Part shown: positions 35,789-43,906 of the stretch, piece after piece
Position numbering within the stretch: position 1 is the first letter of the stretch
Layout: each line of letters begins with the position of its first letter
DNA from: Fragilaria crotonensis
Lineage: Eukaryota; Bacillariophyta; Fragilariophyceae; Fragilariales; Fragilariaceae
Reading direction: 5' to 3'
NCBI GenBank assembly: GCA_022925895.1
Contig: JAKSYS010000177.1
Coordinates: 31,207-95,206, forward strand
Length of the DNA: 64,000 nucleotides
Notes under the pieces: generated by a model
Seen by the model: only the letters and a program-made list of their open reading frames with translations
The model's database searches: none
Told to the model about the DNA's origin: nothing
Program-made: the position numbers and the translations under genes

Positions 35789-37213
35789 ATGTCGTCCAGG
35801 TCCCTCGTTCTTGAATTCGACGAGGATCCAGCCTTGACTGAATCTACAGGTAGAAGGCCGCATTGGGAGTACACGATCTGCTCCTCTGGAGTCGTGGAGA
35901 AACATCGAAGGTTTGGGCATGACAGGGAACGACAACCCGACGGGACAGCTCCAACCTCTACGGCAGACTGGATTCGTCACTACATCATCGGTATTCCGAA
36001 GCAAGTTGTCAAAGACATGTTTCTACCCCTTGACTATCCTCATTCTGTCACCAAGGAGTATATGCCGTATCAGATTTGCGACTCCCTCCAAGGTCTCTGC
36101 TCATATCTTCGTGGGGTGGTCAGCACAAGCGCCGTCTTGACCGCGGCGGGTGTAGGAAATTCCGAGGCGACGGCCATGAGTGCTGCGATGACGTGGGCCA
36201 TCCGTGACGGTGTGGGTATGATAGGGGCTCTCACATTTTCCTACAGTGCATCATCGCTCTTTGATGGGTACGTCAAGGAGTTCCGACTTTTCGCCGATAT
36301 TATCAATGATGTTGGTTTGACTCTGGACATGCTGGCTCCTTATTTTGGTTCGGAGAACATATTATATGTGGGCAGTGCTGCCACAATTTGTAAAATCATG
36401 TGCGGCATCGCGGCAGGTGCCACAAAGGGTAGCATCACACAGCACTTTTCAACGCGAGGAAACATGGCTGATTTAAATGCAAAAGAGGGGACTCAAGAAA
36501 CCCTTGTGTCCCTAGTCGGCATGATTCTAGGCGTAATGCTCGCGAAGCATCTCAACAAGCTGGAAGAAGCGGACAAGTTTACAGCGTCTTCCGTCTCGTG
36601 GACCATCTTCATCGCCTTAACAATCGTTCACGTGGTCGTCAACTATATTGGTGTGAAGCTGCTGCGACTTCGAACTCTGAATGCGCAGCGCACCCGGGAA
36701 GCCTTCAACATGTTGGTTGATATCACAGTGCATAATTGTGAGAATTCTTCGGATGCGTGGGTTGAAAAAGCACTCGGAACAATTCCATCACCCGACGAGT
36801 TATCGGAATCGCTTCTTGCTTCGACACAACGTATGCTCTTCCAATGCGGGGTAATCCTTGACGCTCGCGTCGACCTGTTGGTGAAAGCGTTACCAGTAGA
36901 GGAATTGTCGAAACAACTGTATGGAGCAGATGGCTATCTCATTGGAGTTTCGAATCAGAAAGTCGTCATCGCACTCAAGGCTGGCGCATCTGAGGAAGAC
37001 CAGCTCAGGGCTTTCGTTCATGCACTCATTGTCAAGAAATGCCTTACGCTTGGAAAATCTTTCCAAGGATCTCATGCTTGCATGAAGCAACTGGTTGCCA
37101 AACGCCCTTTCCTCCAGTTGATGGGCGAGATTGGCTGGGATGTCAAGGGCAGGCTATATCTTGGATTTGGGCGACGCAGGGTGCAAGCCACGAAGAAGTC
37201 AAAAGATGAGTGA
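35789..37213 (+). CDS. RUS1-family membrane protein (DUF647)
   Basis: A single exon of 474 residues starting at the ATG of MSSRSLVLEF. The central region matches the RUS (root UV-B sensitive)/DUF647 family: FLPLDYPHSVTKEYMPYQIC, followed by WAIRDGVGMIGALTFSYSAS and FADIINDVGLTLDMLAPYF, then several hydrophobic helices (about residues 190-310). Plant members act in UV-B and vitamin B6-linked signalling, in plastids or other membranes; the biochemical activity is not settled. No plastid signal peptide is visible at the N-terminus, which is hydrophilic. The start codon lies about 100 bp after the LTR retroelement, so its upstream region was largely replaced or displaced by that insertion. Confidence 0.92.
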   Translation: MSSRSLVLEFDEDPALTESTGRRPHWEYTICSSGVVEKHRRFGHDRERQPDGTAPTSTADWIRHYIIGIPKQVVKDMFLPLDYPHSVTKEYMPYQICDSLQGLCSYLRGVVSTSAVLTAAGVGNSEATAMSAAMTWAIRDGVGMIGALTFSYSASSLFDGYVKEFRLFADIINDVGLTLDMLAPYFGSENILYVGSAATICKIMCGIAAGATKGSITQHFSTRGNMADLNAKEGTQETLVSLVGMILGVMLAKHLNKLEEADKFTASSVSWTIFIALTIVHVVVNYIGVKLLRLRTLNAQRTREAFNMLVDITVHNCENSSDAWVEKALGTIPSPDELSESLLASTQRMLFQCGVILDARVDLLVKALPVEELSKQLYGADGYLIGVSNQKVVIALKAGASEEDQLRAFVHALIVKKCLTLGKSFQGSHACMKQLVAKRPFLQLMGEIGWDVKGRLYLGFGRRRVQATKKSKDE

Positions 37214-37747
37214 CCACATTTATACACTGCTGGACCAGACATGCCCTTTTGGGAGATTGCAAGTAATCAAAGGTTGCCAACAACACTGGAATGGCTACTT
37301 CGTCAATAGGTCTTACCTGGTATTGGGTAATTACAGGAGCCTAGCTTCCCGCTGCCGGATACCGGTAAACGAGTACTCAACGTACTGCAGTACAGAACTT
37401 CCACAATACAGTTTCGTTTGGGAGGGGTGACTTTTCTACTGCATAGTGGCCTAACAGTTCCCTATGTCATACCGTCATACGTGTTCGCACTGAGTACCGG
37501 TCGGCTTTAGGAACACAAAGATTCGTCGTTCGTGCGAAGATCTGTTTCAAAATCAGTCTACGGAAACCTACAGTAGCGAACAACAACACTGTTTGTGAGG
37601 AACTAAACCGTTCTGGAAGACCATGAGCACTGTGTCGTTGCACCAGCTCATGCTCAATCAATCTCATAGTCGGCGCTGCAATACTGTTGTACGACGCCAA
37701 TCAGAAGCTCCGAGACAGCCAAGAATCTCATTCTAGTTGGCCTGCTA
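37214..37747. other. Intergenic, no gene seen
   Basis: There is a short GTAC-rich patch (37310-37430) and otherwise plain sequence. It should carry the RUS1 gene terminator and the promoter of the SAM-domain gene. Confidence 0.6.
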
Positions 37748-39061
37748 ATGTTGGATCTGGAGTTCGTACTACCGCTGCTTTCAAATGGCACGACAACGAT
37801 TACCCCAGCCATTTTGATGGCGACATCTTCTGTCCTCATCGACGCAACATTTCGACGTGAGTTATATCGCGATCGTATCTGGACTCAAGTCATACTTTGG
37901 TTGGCTGTATCGCTGCAGACGCCATCCGCCGAGCTCCTTGTTCATGGTGTTTTTGCTGCTGCCATCTGCAGTTGTGCGTACACGGTCCTTCTGTTGAAGT
38001 GGTCGATTTTGTTGGATGCGCCTGACTATACCAGACTTCTGGGTCTTTCTCTGTTGATCACACTTTACTGGGATGCTTGTCTTCCAACAGAAAGCCCCCG
38101 GGGCAACCACTGGATGGCATTCCTGTTGATCTTTGCGAGTCTCGCCTCCTGGCTATGGTATTCGAATCAACGCCGCCGACAACGCCAGCACCTCGTTGGT
38201 ATGCCGCTTGTGACTAGCACTGTCAATCTATCAACTACGAATTTAGACGAATGCCTCTGGAATCAGTGGACGCGATCACAAGTCTTGCAGTGGATAGCCA
38301 CTTTAGACGACAATTGGCGGTCTACCGTGTGCTGTCATTTGGCTCCCGAAGCGGTCACGGGATCTGTCTTGAAGGGGATGACAGCAGAAGATCTCAGATC
38401 GATGGGAGTTTCCTATGGAGACGCTCGTCGTCTTGTGAATCATATAGACGGCTTGATATCCAGGTATCCTGAACGCAACCAGTTTTGCGCTGAACCGCAA
38501 GGCGATATTCTGAAGGACTGGCTTGGAGACGATTCTCCGGACGTATCAATATATCAACATCAACCGCCAAAGTCCTTCATGCACGAAACAGAGGCTTTGG
38601 ACGAGGATGTTATCAAAAAGGCTAACGACATGATGAAAGAGAAGTACGGGTTCGAGCTACCTGAAATTCGCAGAAAGATACCGACAGAACAATTCGAATT
38701 CAGAGACTTAGCCGAACACGCATTGCCTCCCACTACAGAGACAACCACGATCGCAGAGGATGAAGCTCCGACTTCAGCAGCGCCGTTAACAGGTTTGCTC
38801 GCATCACTGCCTGAACATATCCGTGAAATAGCTGAACGCAAGCCTGAGCTACTCCAAGCGTTGTGGACAGCTCATCAGCTGGAACGTGAAGATCGTCCTG
38901 CACCTGACCCTGTTCGAATACGACGTCTGATTCAAGATTCAGTCTCTGCAAGATCCAATGCCGTGGAAACCATCACTCAGAATGAACATCAAGACGATGA
39001 AGAAACAACCGGTCTATTGCGAAAGCGTACAAGGAATCCAAAGTATGCATCCATTCTTTAA
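37748..39061 (+). CDS. Multi-pass membrane protein with a cytosolic SAM domain
   Basis: A single exon of 437 residues. The N-terminal 145 residues hold about four or five hydrophobic helices (for example QVILWLAVSL, LLVHGVFAAAICSCAYTVLL, WMAFLLIFASLASWLWY), ended by the positive patch NQRRRQRQ that should face the cytosol. A SAM domain follows (about 174-240: WTRSQVLQWIATLDDNW ... LKGMTAEDLRSMGVSYGDAR). SAM domains bind each other or other proteins and can form chains. The acidic C-terminal half ends in a helical segment, LLASLPEHIREIAERKPELL, and a basic tail. No enzyme domain is seen, so a scaffold role is inferred. Codons from about 164 onward lie in the duplicated block (copy A). It converges on the truncated RING-DTC fragment. 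Confidence 0.75.
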   Translation: MLDLEFVLPLLSNGTTTITPAILMATSSVLIDATFRRELYRDRIWTQVILWLAVSLQTPSAELLVHGVFAAAICSCAYTVLLLKWSILLDAPDYTRLLGLSLLITLYWDACLPTESPRGNHWMAFLLIFASLASWLWYSNQRRRQRQHLVGMPLVTSTVNLSTTNLDECLWNQWTRSQVLQWIATLDDNWRSTVCCHLAPEAVTGSVLKGMTAEDLRSMGVSYGDARRLVNHIDGLISRYPERNQFCAEPQGDILKDWLGDDSPDVSIYQHQPPKSFMHETEALDEDVIKKANDMMKEKYGFELPEIRRKIPTEQFEFRDLAEHALPPTTETTTIAEDEAPTSAAPLTGLLASLPEHIREIAERKPELLQALWTAHQLEREDRPAPDPVRIRRLIQDSVSARSNAVETITQNEHQDDEETTGLLRKRTRNPKYASIL

Positions 39062-40067
39062 GAAAGTAAGAAAAAGAAAACCTAACATCACTTCACGTGT
39101 TGCTGCTTCACCCGCTGCGGAGTAATCGACTCACATGACTGGATAGTACCCCTCGAAACTCGCAACTGACAAATCGTCAAGCGTCCACTCCCATTGGTTA
39201 CGTACCAGTTGATGGTGCACTAGTAATTGTTCATCCCTACGGACAATAGTCTGCCTTGGGGAACCCCAATTTATCGAGTTCGTAGTTGCATTTCTCAAGG
39301 TACGCAGCATCAGGATAACCATATGTGCCCTCTTTAAGTATTGTCTTGTGGGGAATCGACGCCCACACGACACTGTTTGGCTTCTTTGTGGTCTGTGAGA
39401 ATCCAATTTTAAACGTCAGTCCGTGCAACCATGCATACTTAAATCTCTTCAGTATCTGGCACCCTTCACTTGTGTGTGGCAAATAAGCCGGTCGATAACG
39501 GCCCCCTTCGAATGCCACACCAGGATTGTCATGATAACCCAGCTGTACACCGTTAGGAATTCGGTACACGATTTCAATGGCTTTAGCAGAAAATCCAGGG
39601 CAATCTTTCTGAGTCAATGTGATTGCCATGGTGCCTGATGGAGATTTACCCTGCGGCTCCCAGAAGGTCTTTTCGCAGAGTGGGCATTTTCGATCTCGCT
39701 TCAAACAATCAGCCATACAAGATTTGTGAACAAAGTGGGAGCATTTTTTGATTTGAATGCATAGTTCACAACAGAGCATTTTCGAACAAACTGGGCAGTT
39801 ATCCAGGTACCACATCGGAGCTGATGGAGAGACATTAGCTTGAATCTCTGACATGGCATCTTGACCCGTTTCCATAGGTTCTAGGGCGTCGGCAATCGCA
39901 CATTGGTTTGAAAGCGTTACAGGTGCAGTATATTCAAGGGTCTCGTCTCTCATGAAGGCGTTGGCGTCGCCTGGCGGAACCACCAGTGCAGTCAACTCGG
40001 CCTTGCAGTTATCAATGCAGTTGGGATTTGGGATGCCGGAAACCGAGGGGTCGTCTGTCCAAGTTAG
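38239..40067. repeat. Tandem segmental duplication, copy A
   Basis: This block (3' part of the SAM gene plus the convergent 3' part of a RING-DTC gene) aligns along its length with 40570-42383. Similarity starts at GAATTTAGACGAATGCC and stops after TCCAAGTTAG. Copy A keeps the full SAM gene but only the C-terminal RING-DTC module. Small indels and substitutions separate the copies. Confidence 0.92.
39237..39953 (-). CDS. Truncated RING-DTC (Deltex C-terminal) copy
   Basis: The fragment encodes about 238 residues if it starts at the in-frame ATG at 39953 (MRDETLEYTAPV). It holds one RING-type zinc finger (CPVCSKMLCCELCIQIKKC, then HFVHKSC and CPLC) and one DTC domain (PQGKSPSGTMAITL to SIPHKTILKEGTYGYPDAAY). 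It matches the second half of the larger gene at 41575-43062 and lacks that gene's first module. Homology stops at about 40067, where the duplication ends. It could still give a small Deltex-like protein or be silent. It differs from its parent by an extra Phe/Trp/Glu insertion between RING and DTC and by scattered changes. Confidence 0.75.
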   Translation of the reverse strand: MRDETLEYTAPVTLSNQCAIADALEPMETGQDAMSEIQANVSPSAPMWYLDNCPVCSKMLCCELCIQIKKCSHFVHKSCMADCLKRDRKCPLCEKTFWEPQGKSPSGTMAITLTQKDCPGFSAKAIEIVYRIPNGVQLGYHDNPGVAFEGGRYRPAYLPHTSEGCQILKRFKYAWLHGLTFKIGFSQTTKKPNSVVWASIPHKTILKEGTYGYPDAAYLEKCNYELDKLGFPKADYCP

Positions 40068-40498
40068 ACTACCGGTAGTCTACCAGGTACAGTACCGGTA
40101 GTTCTGATGACAGCATAACACATTTTTCTGATCGATCATCCCCGGTATTCTAGGTGCAAAATCACCTAGAATGACCCTCGCGGGCAATTGTTATCACCTA
40201 GAATACCCGTTCTTCTTATGAAGTTATGCGCAAGAACAAATCTTCTTATGAACTTATTTAGGAGAACATTCCATCTTATCAATACACATTTTCCTAGAAG
40301 TCTAACTTAGAAACGAGAAGGTATCTAATCGTGAACTTATTTACGAGAAGAAATCTTCTCATCAACTCATTCATGAGAAGCTTTCTAATCGTGGACTTAT
40401 TTAGGAGGAGAAATTACCTCCGAGCCTGCCAAGCCCCCATTTGCATACGACGTACATGACGCCAGCCAGTCTCCGACTACGTTATTAATTAAACGGTC
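40068..40498. repeat. Duplication junction with hairpin and degenerate short tandem repeats
   Basis: This is non-homologous sequence between the two duplicated copies. ATTCTAGGTG (40147-40156) and CACCTAGAAT (40163-40172) make a perfect 10-bp stem with a 6-nt loop, and a third arm CACCTAGAATACC lies at 40196-40208. From about 40240 to 40425 units of the type GAACTTATTTAGGAGAA recur three or four times with changes. No gene is seen. Confidence 0.7.
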
Positions 40499-41287
40499 AT
40501 GTCCCAGGAAGAAGCAGCAGCACAGCAGCACGTAAAAAAGAGGTTTTTTTTAGTCGAATGCGAATTTAAGAATTTAGACGAATGCCACTGGAATCAGTGG
40601 ACGAGATCGCAAGTCTTGCAGTGGATAGCCACCTTGGACGACAATTGGCGGTCTAGCGTGTGTTGGCATTTGGCTCCCGAAGCGGTCACGCGATCTGTCT
40701 TGAAGGGGATGACAGCAGATGATCTCAAATCGATGGGAGTTTCCTATGGAGACGCTCGTCGTCTTGTGAATCACAGAAAAGGCTTGATATCCAGGTATCC
40801 TGAACGCAACCAGTTTTGCGCTGAACCGCAAGGCGATATTCTGAAGGACTGGCTTGGAGACGATTCTCCGGACGTATCAATGTATCAACATCAACCGCCA
40901 AAGTCCTTCGTGCACGAAACAGAGGCTTTGGACGAGGATGTTATCAAAAAGGCTAACGACTTGATTGATGAAAGAAAGTACGGGTTCGAGCTACCTGAAA
41001 TTCGCAGAACGATACCAATGGAAAAATTCGAATTCGATACGACTAGCGCCCAAGAAACCGGAGAACTAGCCGAACACGCATTTCCTCCCACTACAGAGAC
41101 AACCACGATCGCAGAGGATGAAGCTCCGACTTCAGCAGCGCCGTTAACAGGTTTGCTCGCATCACTGCCTGAACATATCCGTGAAATAGCTGAACGCAAG
41201 CCTGAGCTACTCCAAGCGTTGTGGACAGCTCATCAGCTGGAACGTGAAGATCGTCTGTACCTTACTCTATTCGAATACGGCGTTTGA
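40499..41287 (+). CDS. Truncated SAM-domain copy, frameshifted at the 3' end
   Basis: This is an open frame of 262 residues. The first 25 residues (MSQEEAAAQQHVKKRFFLVE) are new sequence from the junction. From NLDECHWNQWTR on it matches the SAM gene at 37748-39061. It has no membrane helices. It keeps a stretch (TTSAQETGE) that copy A lacks, so copy A probably lost it. After HQLEREDR a small indel near 41255 shifts the frame and ends the protein early, while the rest of the old coding sequence is still readable to about 41420. A soluble SAM-only product is possible; a dying copy is as likely. Confidence 0.65.
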   Translation: MSQEEAAAQQHVKKRFFLVECEFKNLDECHWNQWTRSQVLQWIATLDDNWRSSVCWHLAPEAVTRSVLKGMTADDLKSMGVSYGDARRLVNHRKGLISRYPERNQFCAEPQGDILKDWLGDDSPDVSMYQHQPPKSFVHETEALDEDVIKKANDLIDERKYGFELPEIRRTIPMEKFEFDTTSAQETGELAEHAFPPTTETTTIAEDEAPTSAAPLTGLLASLPEHIREIAERKPELLQALWTAHQLEREDRLYLTLFEYGV

Positions 41288-42383
41288 TTCAAGATTCAGT
41301 CTCTGCAAGGTCCAATGCCATGGTATCCATCACTCAGAATGAACATCAAGACGATGAAGAAACAACCGGTCTATTGCGAAAGCGCACAAGAAATCCAAAG
41401 TATGGATCCATTCGTTAAGTAAGTAAGAAAAAGAAAGCCTAACATCACTTTACGTGTTGCTGCTTCACCCGCTGCGGAGTAATGGACTCACATGACTGGA
41501 TAGTACCCCTCGAAACTGCCAAAGCGTCCAGTCCCATTGGTTGAGGAGCACTTGATGGGGCACTATTGATATCCCTACGGACAATCGTCTGCCTTGGGGA
41601 ACCCCAATTCATCGAGTTTTCCGTTGCATTCCTCAAGGTACGCATTGTCAGGAAAACCGAATGGGCCCTTTAGAAGTGATGTCTTGTGGGGAATCGTCGC
41701 CCAGACGACACTGTCTGGCTTCTTTGTGGTCAGTGAGGTTCCAATTGTAAACGTCAGTCCGTGTAACCATGCATACTTAAATCTCTTCAGTATCTGGCAC
41801 CCTTCACTTGTGTGTGGCAAATAAGCCGTTCGTACAGTCTGATCGTATGGCACACCAGGATTCTCATGATAGCCCAGCTGTATACCATGAGGAATTCGGT
41901 ACACGATTTCAATGGCTTTAGCAGAAAATCCAGGGCAATCTTTCTGAGTCAATGTGATTGCCATGGTACCTGATGGAGATTTACCCTGCGGCTCGTCGCA
42001 GTGTGGGCATTTTCGATCTCGCTTCAAACAATCAGCCATACAAGATTCGTGAACAAAGTGGAAGCATTCTTTGATTTGAACGCATGGTTCACAACAGAGC
42101 ATTTTCGAACAAACTGGGCAGTCATCCAGGTACCACATCGGAGCTGAAGGAGAGACATTAGCTTGAATCTCTGACATGGCAACTTGACCCGTTTCCATAG
42201 GTTCTAGGGCGTCGGCAATCGCACATTGGCTTGAAAGCGTTACAGGTGCAGTATATTCAAGGGTCTCGTCTCTCATGAAGGCGTTGGCATCGCCAGGCGG
42301 AACCCCCAGTGCAGTCAACTCGGCATTGCAGTTATCAATGTAGTTCGGATCCGGGAAACCGTGGGGTCGTCCGTCCAGGTTAG
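40570..42383. repeat. Tandem segmental duplication, copy B
   Basis: Partner of 38239-40067, in direct orientation and offset by about 2.33 kb. Copy B keeps the full RING-DTC gene but only the C-terminal half of the SAM gene. The reciprocal truncation shows that the ancestral order was full SAM gene then full RING-DTC gene, and that the duplicated unit began inside one and ended inside the other. Confidence 0.92.
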
Positions 42384-43062
42384 TTTTGTGATGAATCGAG
42401 GTCCACACGACACTATTACGCCATCCCGTTGTGAGTGAAGTGCCGATCGAAAACGTCATTCCATGCATCCAAGCGTACTTTAGCCGATCGAGAAGCTGAA
42501 CACCTTCGTCGTTGTTCGGAAGGAATGCAGTTCGCCTTGTCGCGCTGTATGTCGCACCCGGATTTTCGTGAAAGGAAGATTGTATCCCTCTTGGGATTGC
42601 GTAGTCTATCTGGATTGCCTTTGTTGAAGGCTTGAACCCAGGGCAGTCACTGTGAGTGAGATGAATTCTCATTGATCCCGAGGGGCAATGACCTTGAGGT
42701 GAAACGGCAAACTCTCGACAGATGGGACACTTGGGATCATGCGTCAAACAAGCTTTTATGCAATCATCATGAAAGCAGTGCCGGCATTTCTTGATTTGGA
42801 CGCATGCACGATTGAGTGGAAAAAGGCAAATGGCGCAGTCGTCAAAACTTGCAGGCCCTTTGTCGGCAATGGTTGCAGCAACAGCAAGAGGAAAGGGCTG
42901 CTTCTCAAACGAGCGTGAAATGCCGAGACTCTCAGAAATCATCTCTGGCGCATCGTACACAAGCTCCTCGTTGCACACAATTGGCTTGGAAGAAATTCGT
43001 TTTCGCATTCTGTTGATGAATGTTGATAATATGTCAACTACCCACTTCCAGTCCACACACAT
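41575..43062 (-). CDS. E3 ubiquitin ligase with two RING-DTC (Deltex-type) modules
   Basis: The start is taken at the ATG at 43062 (MCVDWKWVVDIL); 495 residues. The frame is open a little further up, so an upstream exon is possible. Module 1 has a RING (CAICLFPLNRACVQIKKCRH ... CPIC) and a DTC domain (SPQGHCPSGSMRIHL ... VVWTSIHHKTNLDGRPHGFP). Module 2 repeats both (CPVCSKMLCCEPCVQ ... CPHC; EPQGKSPSGTMAITL ... VVWATIPHKT). Deltex proteins pair RING with DTC; the DTC domain binds ADP-ribose or NAD+ and allows ubiquitin to be attached to ADP-ribosylated targets. Animal Deltex proteins have one such module, so two in tandem is unusual. The second module's RING-to-DTC linker is shorter than the first. 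The gene is divergent from the Cache-WWE-PARP gene. Confidence 0.87.
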   Translation of the reverse strand: MCVDWKWVVDILSTFINRMRKRISSKPIVCNEELVYDAPEMISESLGISRSFEKQPFPLAVAATIADKGPASFDDCAICLFPLNRACVQIKKCRHCFHDDCIKACLTHDPKCPICREFAVSPQGHCPSGSMRIHLTHSDCPGFKPSTKAIQIDYAIPRGIQSSFHENPGATYSATRRTAFLPNNDEGVQLLDRLKYAWMHGMTFSIGTSLTTGWRNSVVWTSIHHKTNLDGRPHGFPDPNYIDNCNAELTALGVPPGDANAFMRDETLEYTAPVTLSSQCAIADALEPMETGQVAMSEIQANVSPSAPMWYLDDCPVCSKMLCCEPCVQIKECFHFVHESCMADCLKRDRKCPHCDEPQGKSPSGTMAITLTQKDCPGFSAKAIEIVYRIPHGIQLGYHENPGVPYDQTVRTAYLPHTSEGCQILKRFKYAWLHGLTFTIGTSLTTKKPDSVVWATIPHKTSLLKGPFGFPDNAYLEECNGKLDELGFPKADDCP

Positions 43063-43906
43063 CCAGGTTCGCTCTAAGTTAACGGATTGACGACTCGTGC
43101 TGCTCCCGGCTGATTCTTGACGAAGCACGAATCGGAATGAGGAAAGCAGTTCGATTAGAATTCAAGTGAAAACGGTAGTGATGGAGGTATGAACGTTGGC
43201 GTTCCTTTAGTGCAATCGATCCGATTACAAGTATAACGGTGCTGTGTTACGATGTTACGATACGTGGATTCGTCGACGCGTTTGCGGGTGTACAGCGGTT
43301 TGCTTACAATTTTTTGACTGAATTCCAGTTCGACATGCTGAGACATGCATGAATTGCGTACAAGTACTAGTACCTCGTACGAATGATACCAAGCGGCATT
43401 ACTGAAGTACGGGTAGGTGCTGTCAGTCAAAATACTGAAAGATAAGTATTGGACGTATTACTTGTATCATACGTACATACCCATACGTTTGCATGTGGAT
43501 GTCATACGTGCATGCTGGATGCTGAGAGTTCTATGTATGTGGGCTATATCGTACATCGTACCAGAACTTTTGACCTCGGGTGCGTACCAATAATCCAGTC
43601 CCCTTGTATGAAGTTCGCAGTCCACGGTACATAGATTGCAGTGAAACCAAACGACGTCATGCTGGTCATGCTTGGTCGCGAGTCGTGGATCCAACGACTC
43701 GGCTGAAGTACAACGTACAAGTACTATACTGTACCACGAATATTCTATCTGTCCTCCACATTGTATGACATATGAGCCTGGTACGTACTCTTAGTAATCA
43801 AGTATTCTGCAGTACACATACACCATTCCACCATCACTTTCTCGACGTGCTCATTGATTTACGCTCCAGAAATATTCTGTTGCCACCAACTTCTGTTTCT
43901 CAAACG
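43063..43906. promoter_or_regulatory. Shared divergent upstream region of the RING-DTC and Cache-PARP genes
   Basis: About 845 bp separates the two start codons and must hold both promoters. It has CATACGTAC/GTAC-rich stretches (43370-43600). No gene is supported inside, and I cannot name specific factor sites. Confidence 0.5.

Noticed and set aside
40240-40425. Repeats considered as a CRISPR-like array
   Set aside because: The units are degenerate, of uneven spacing and in a eukaryotic intergenic region; there are no conserved repeats with unique spacers.
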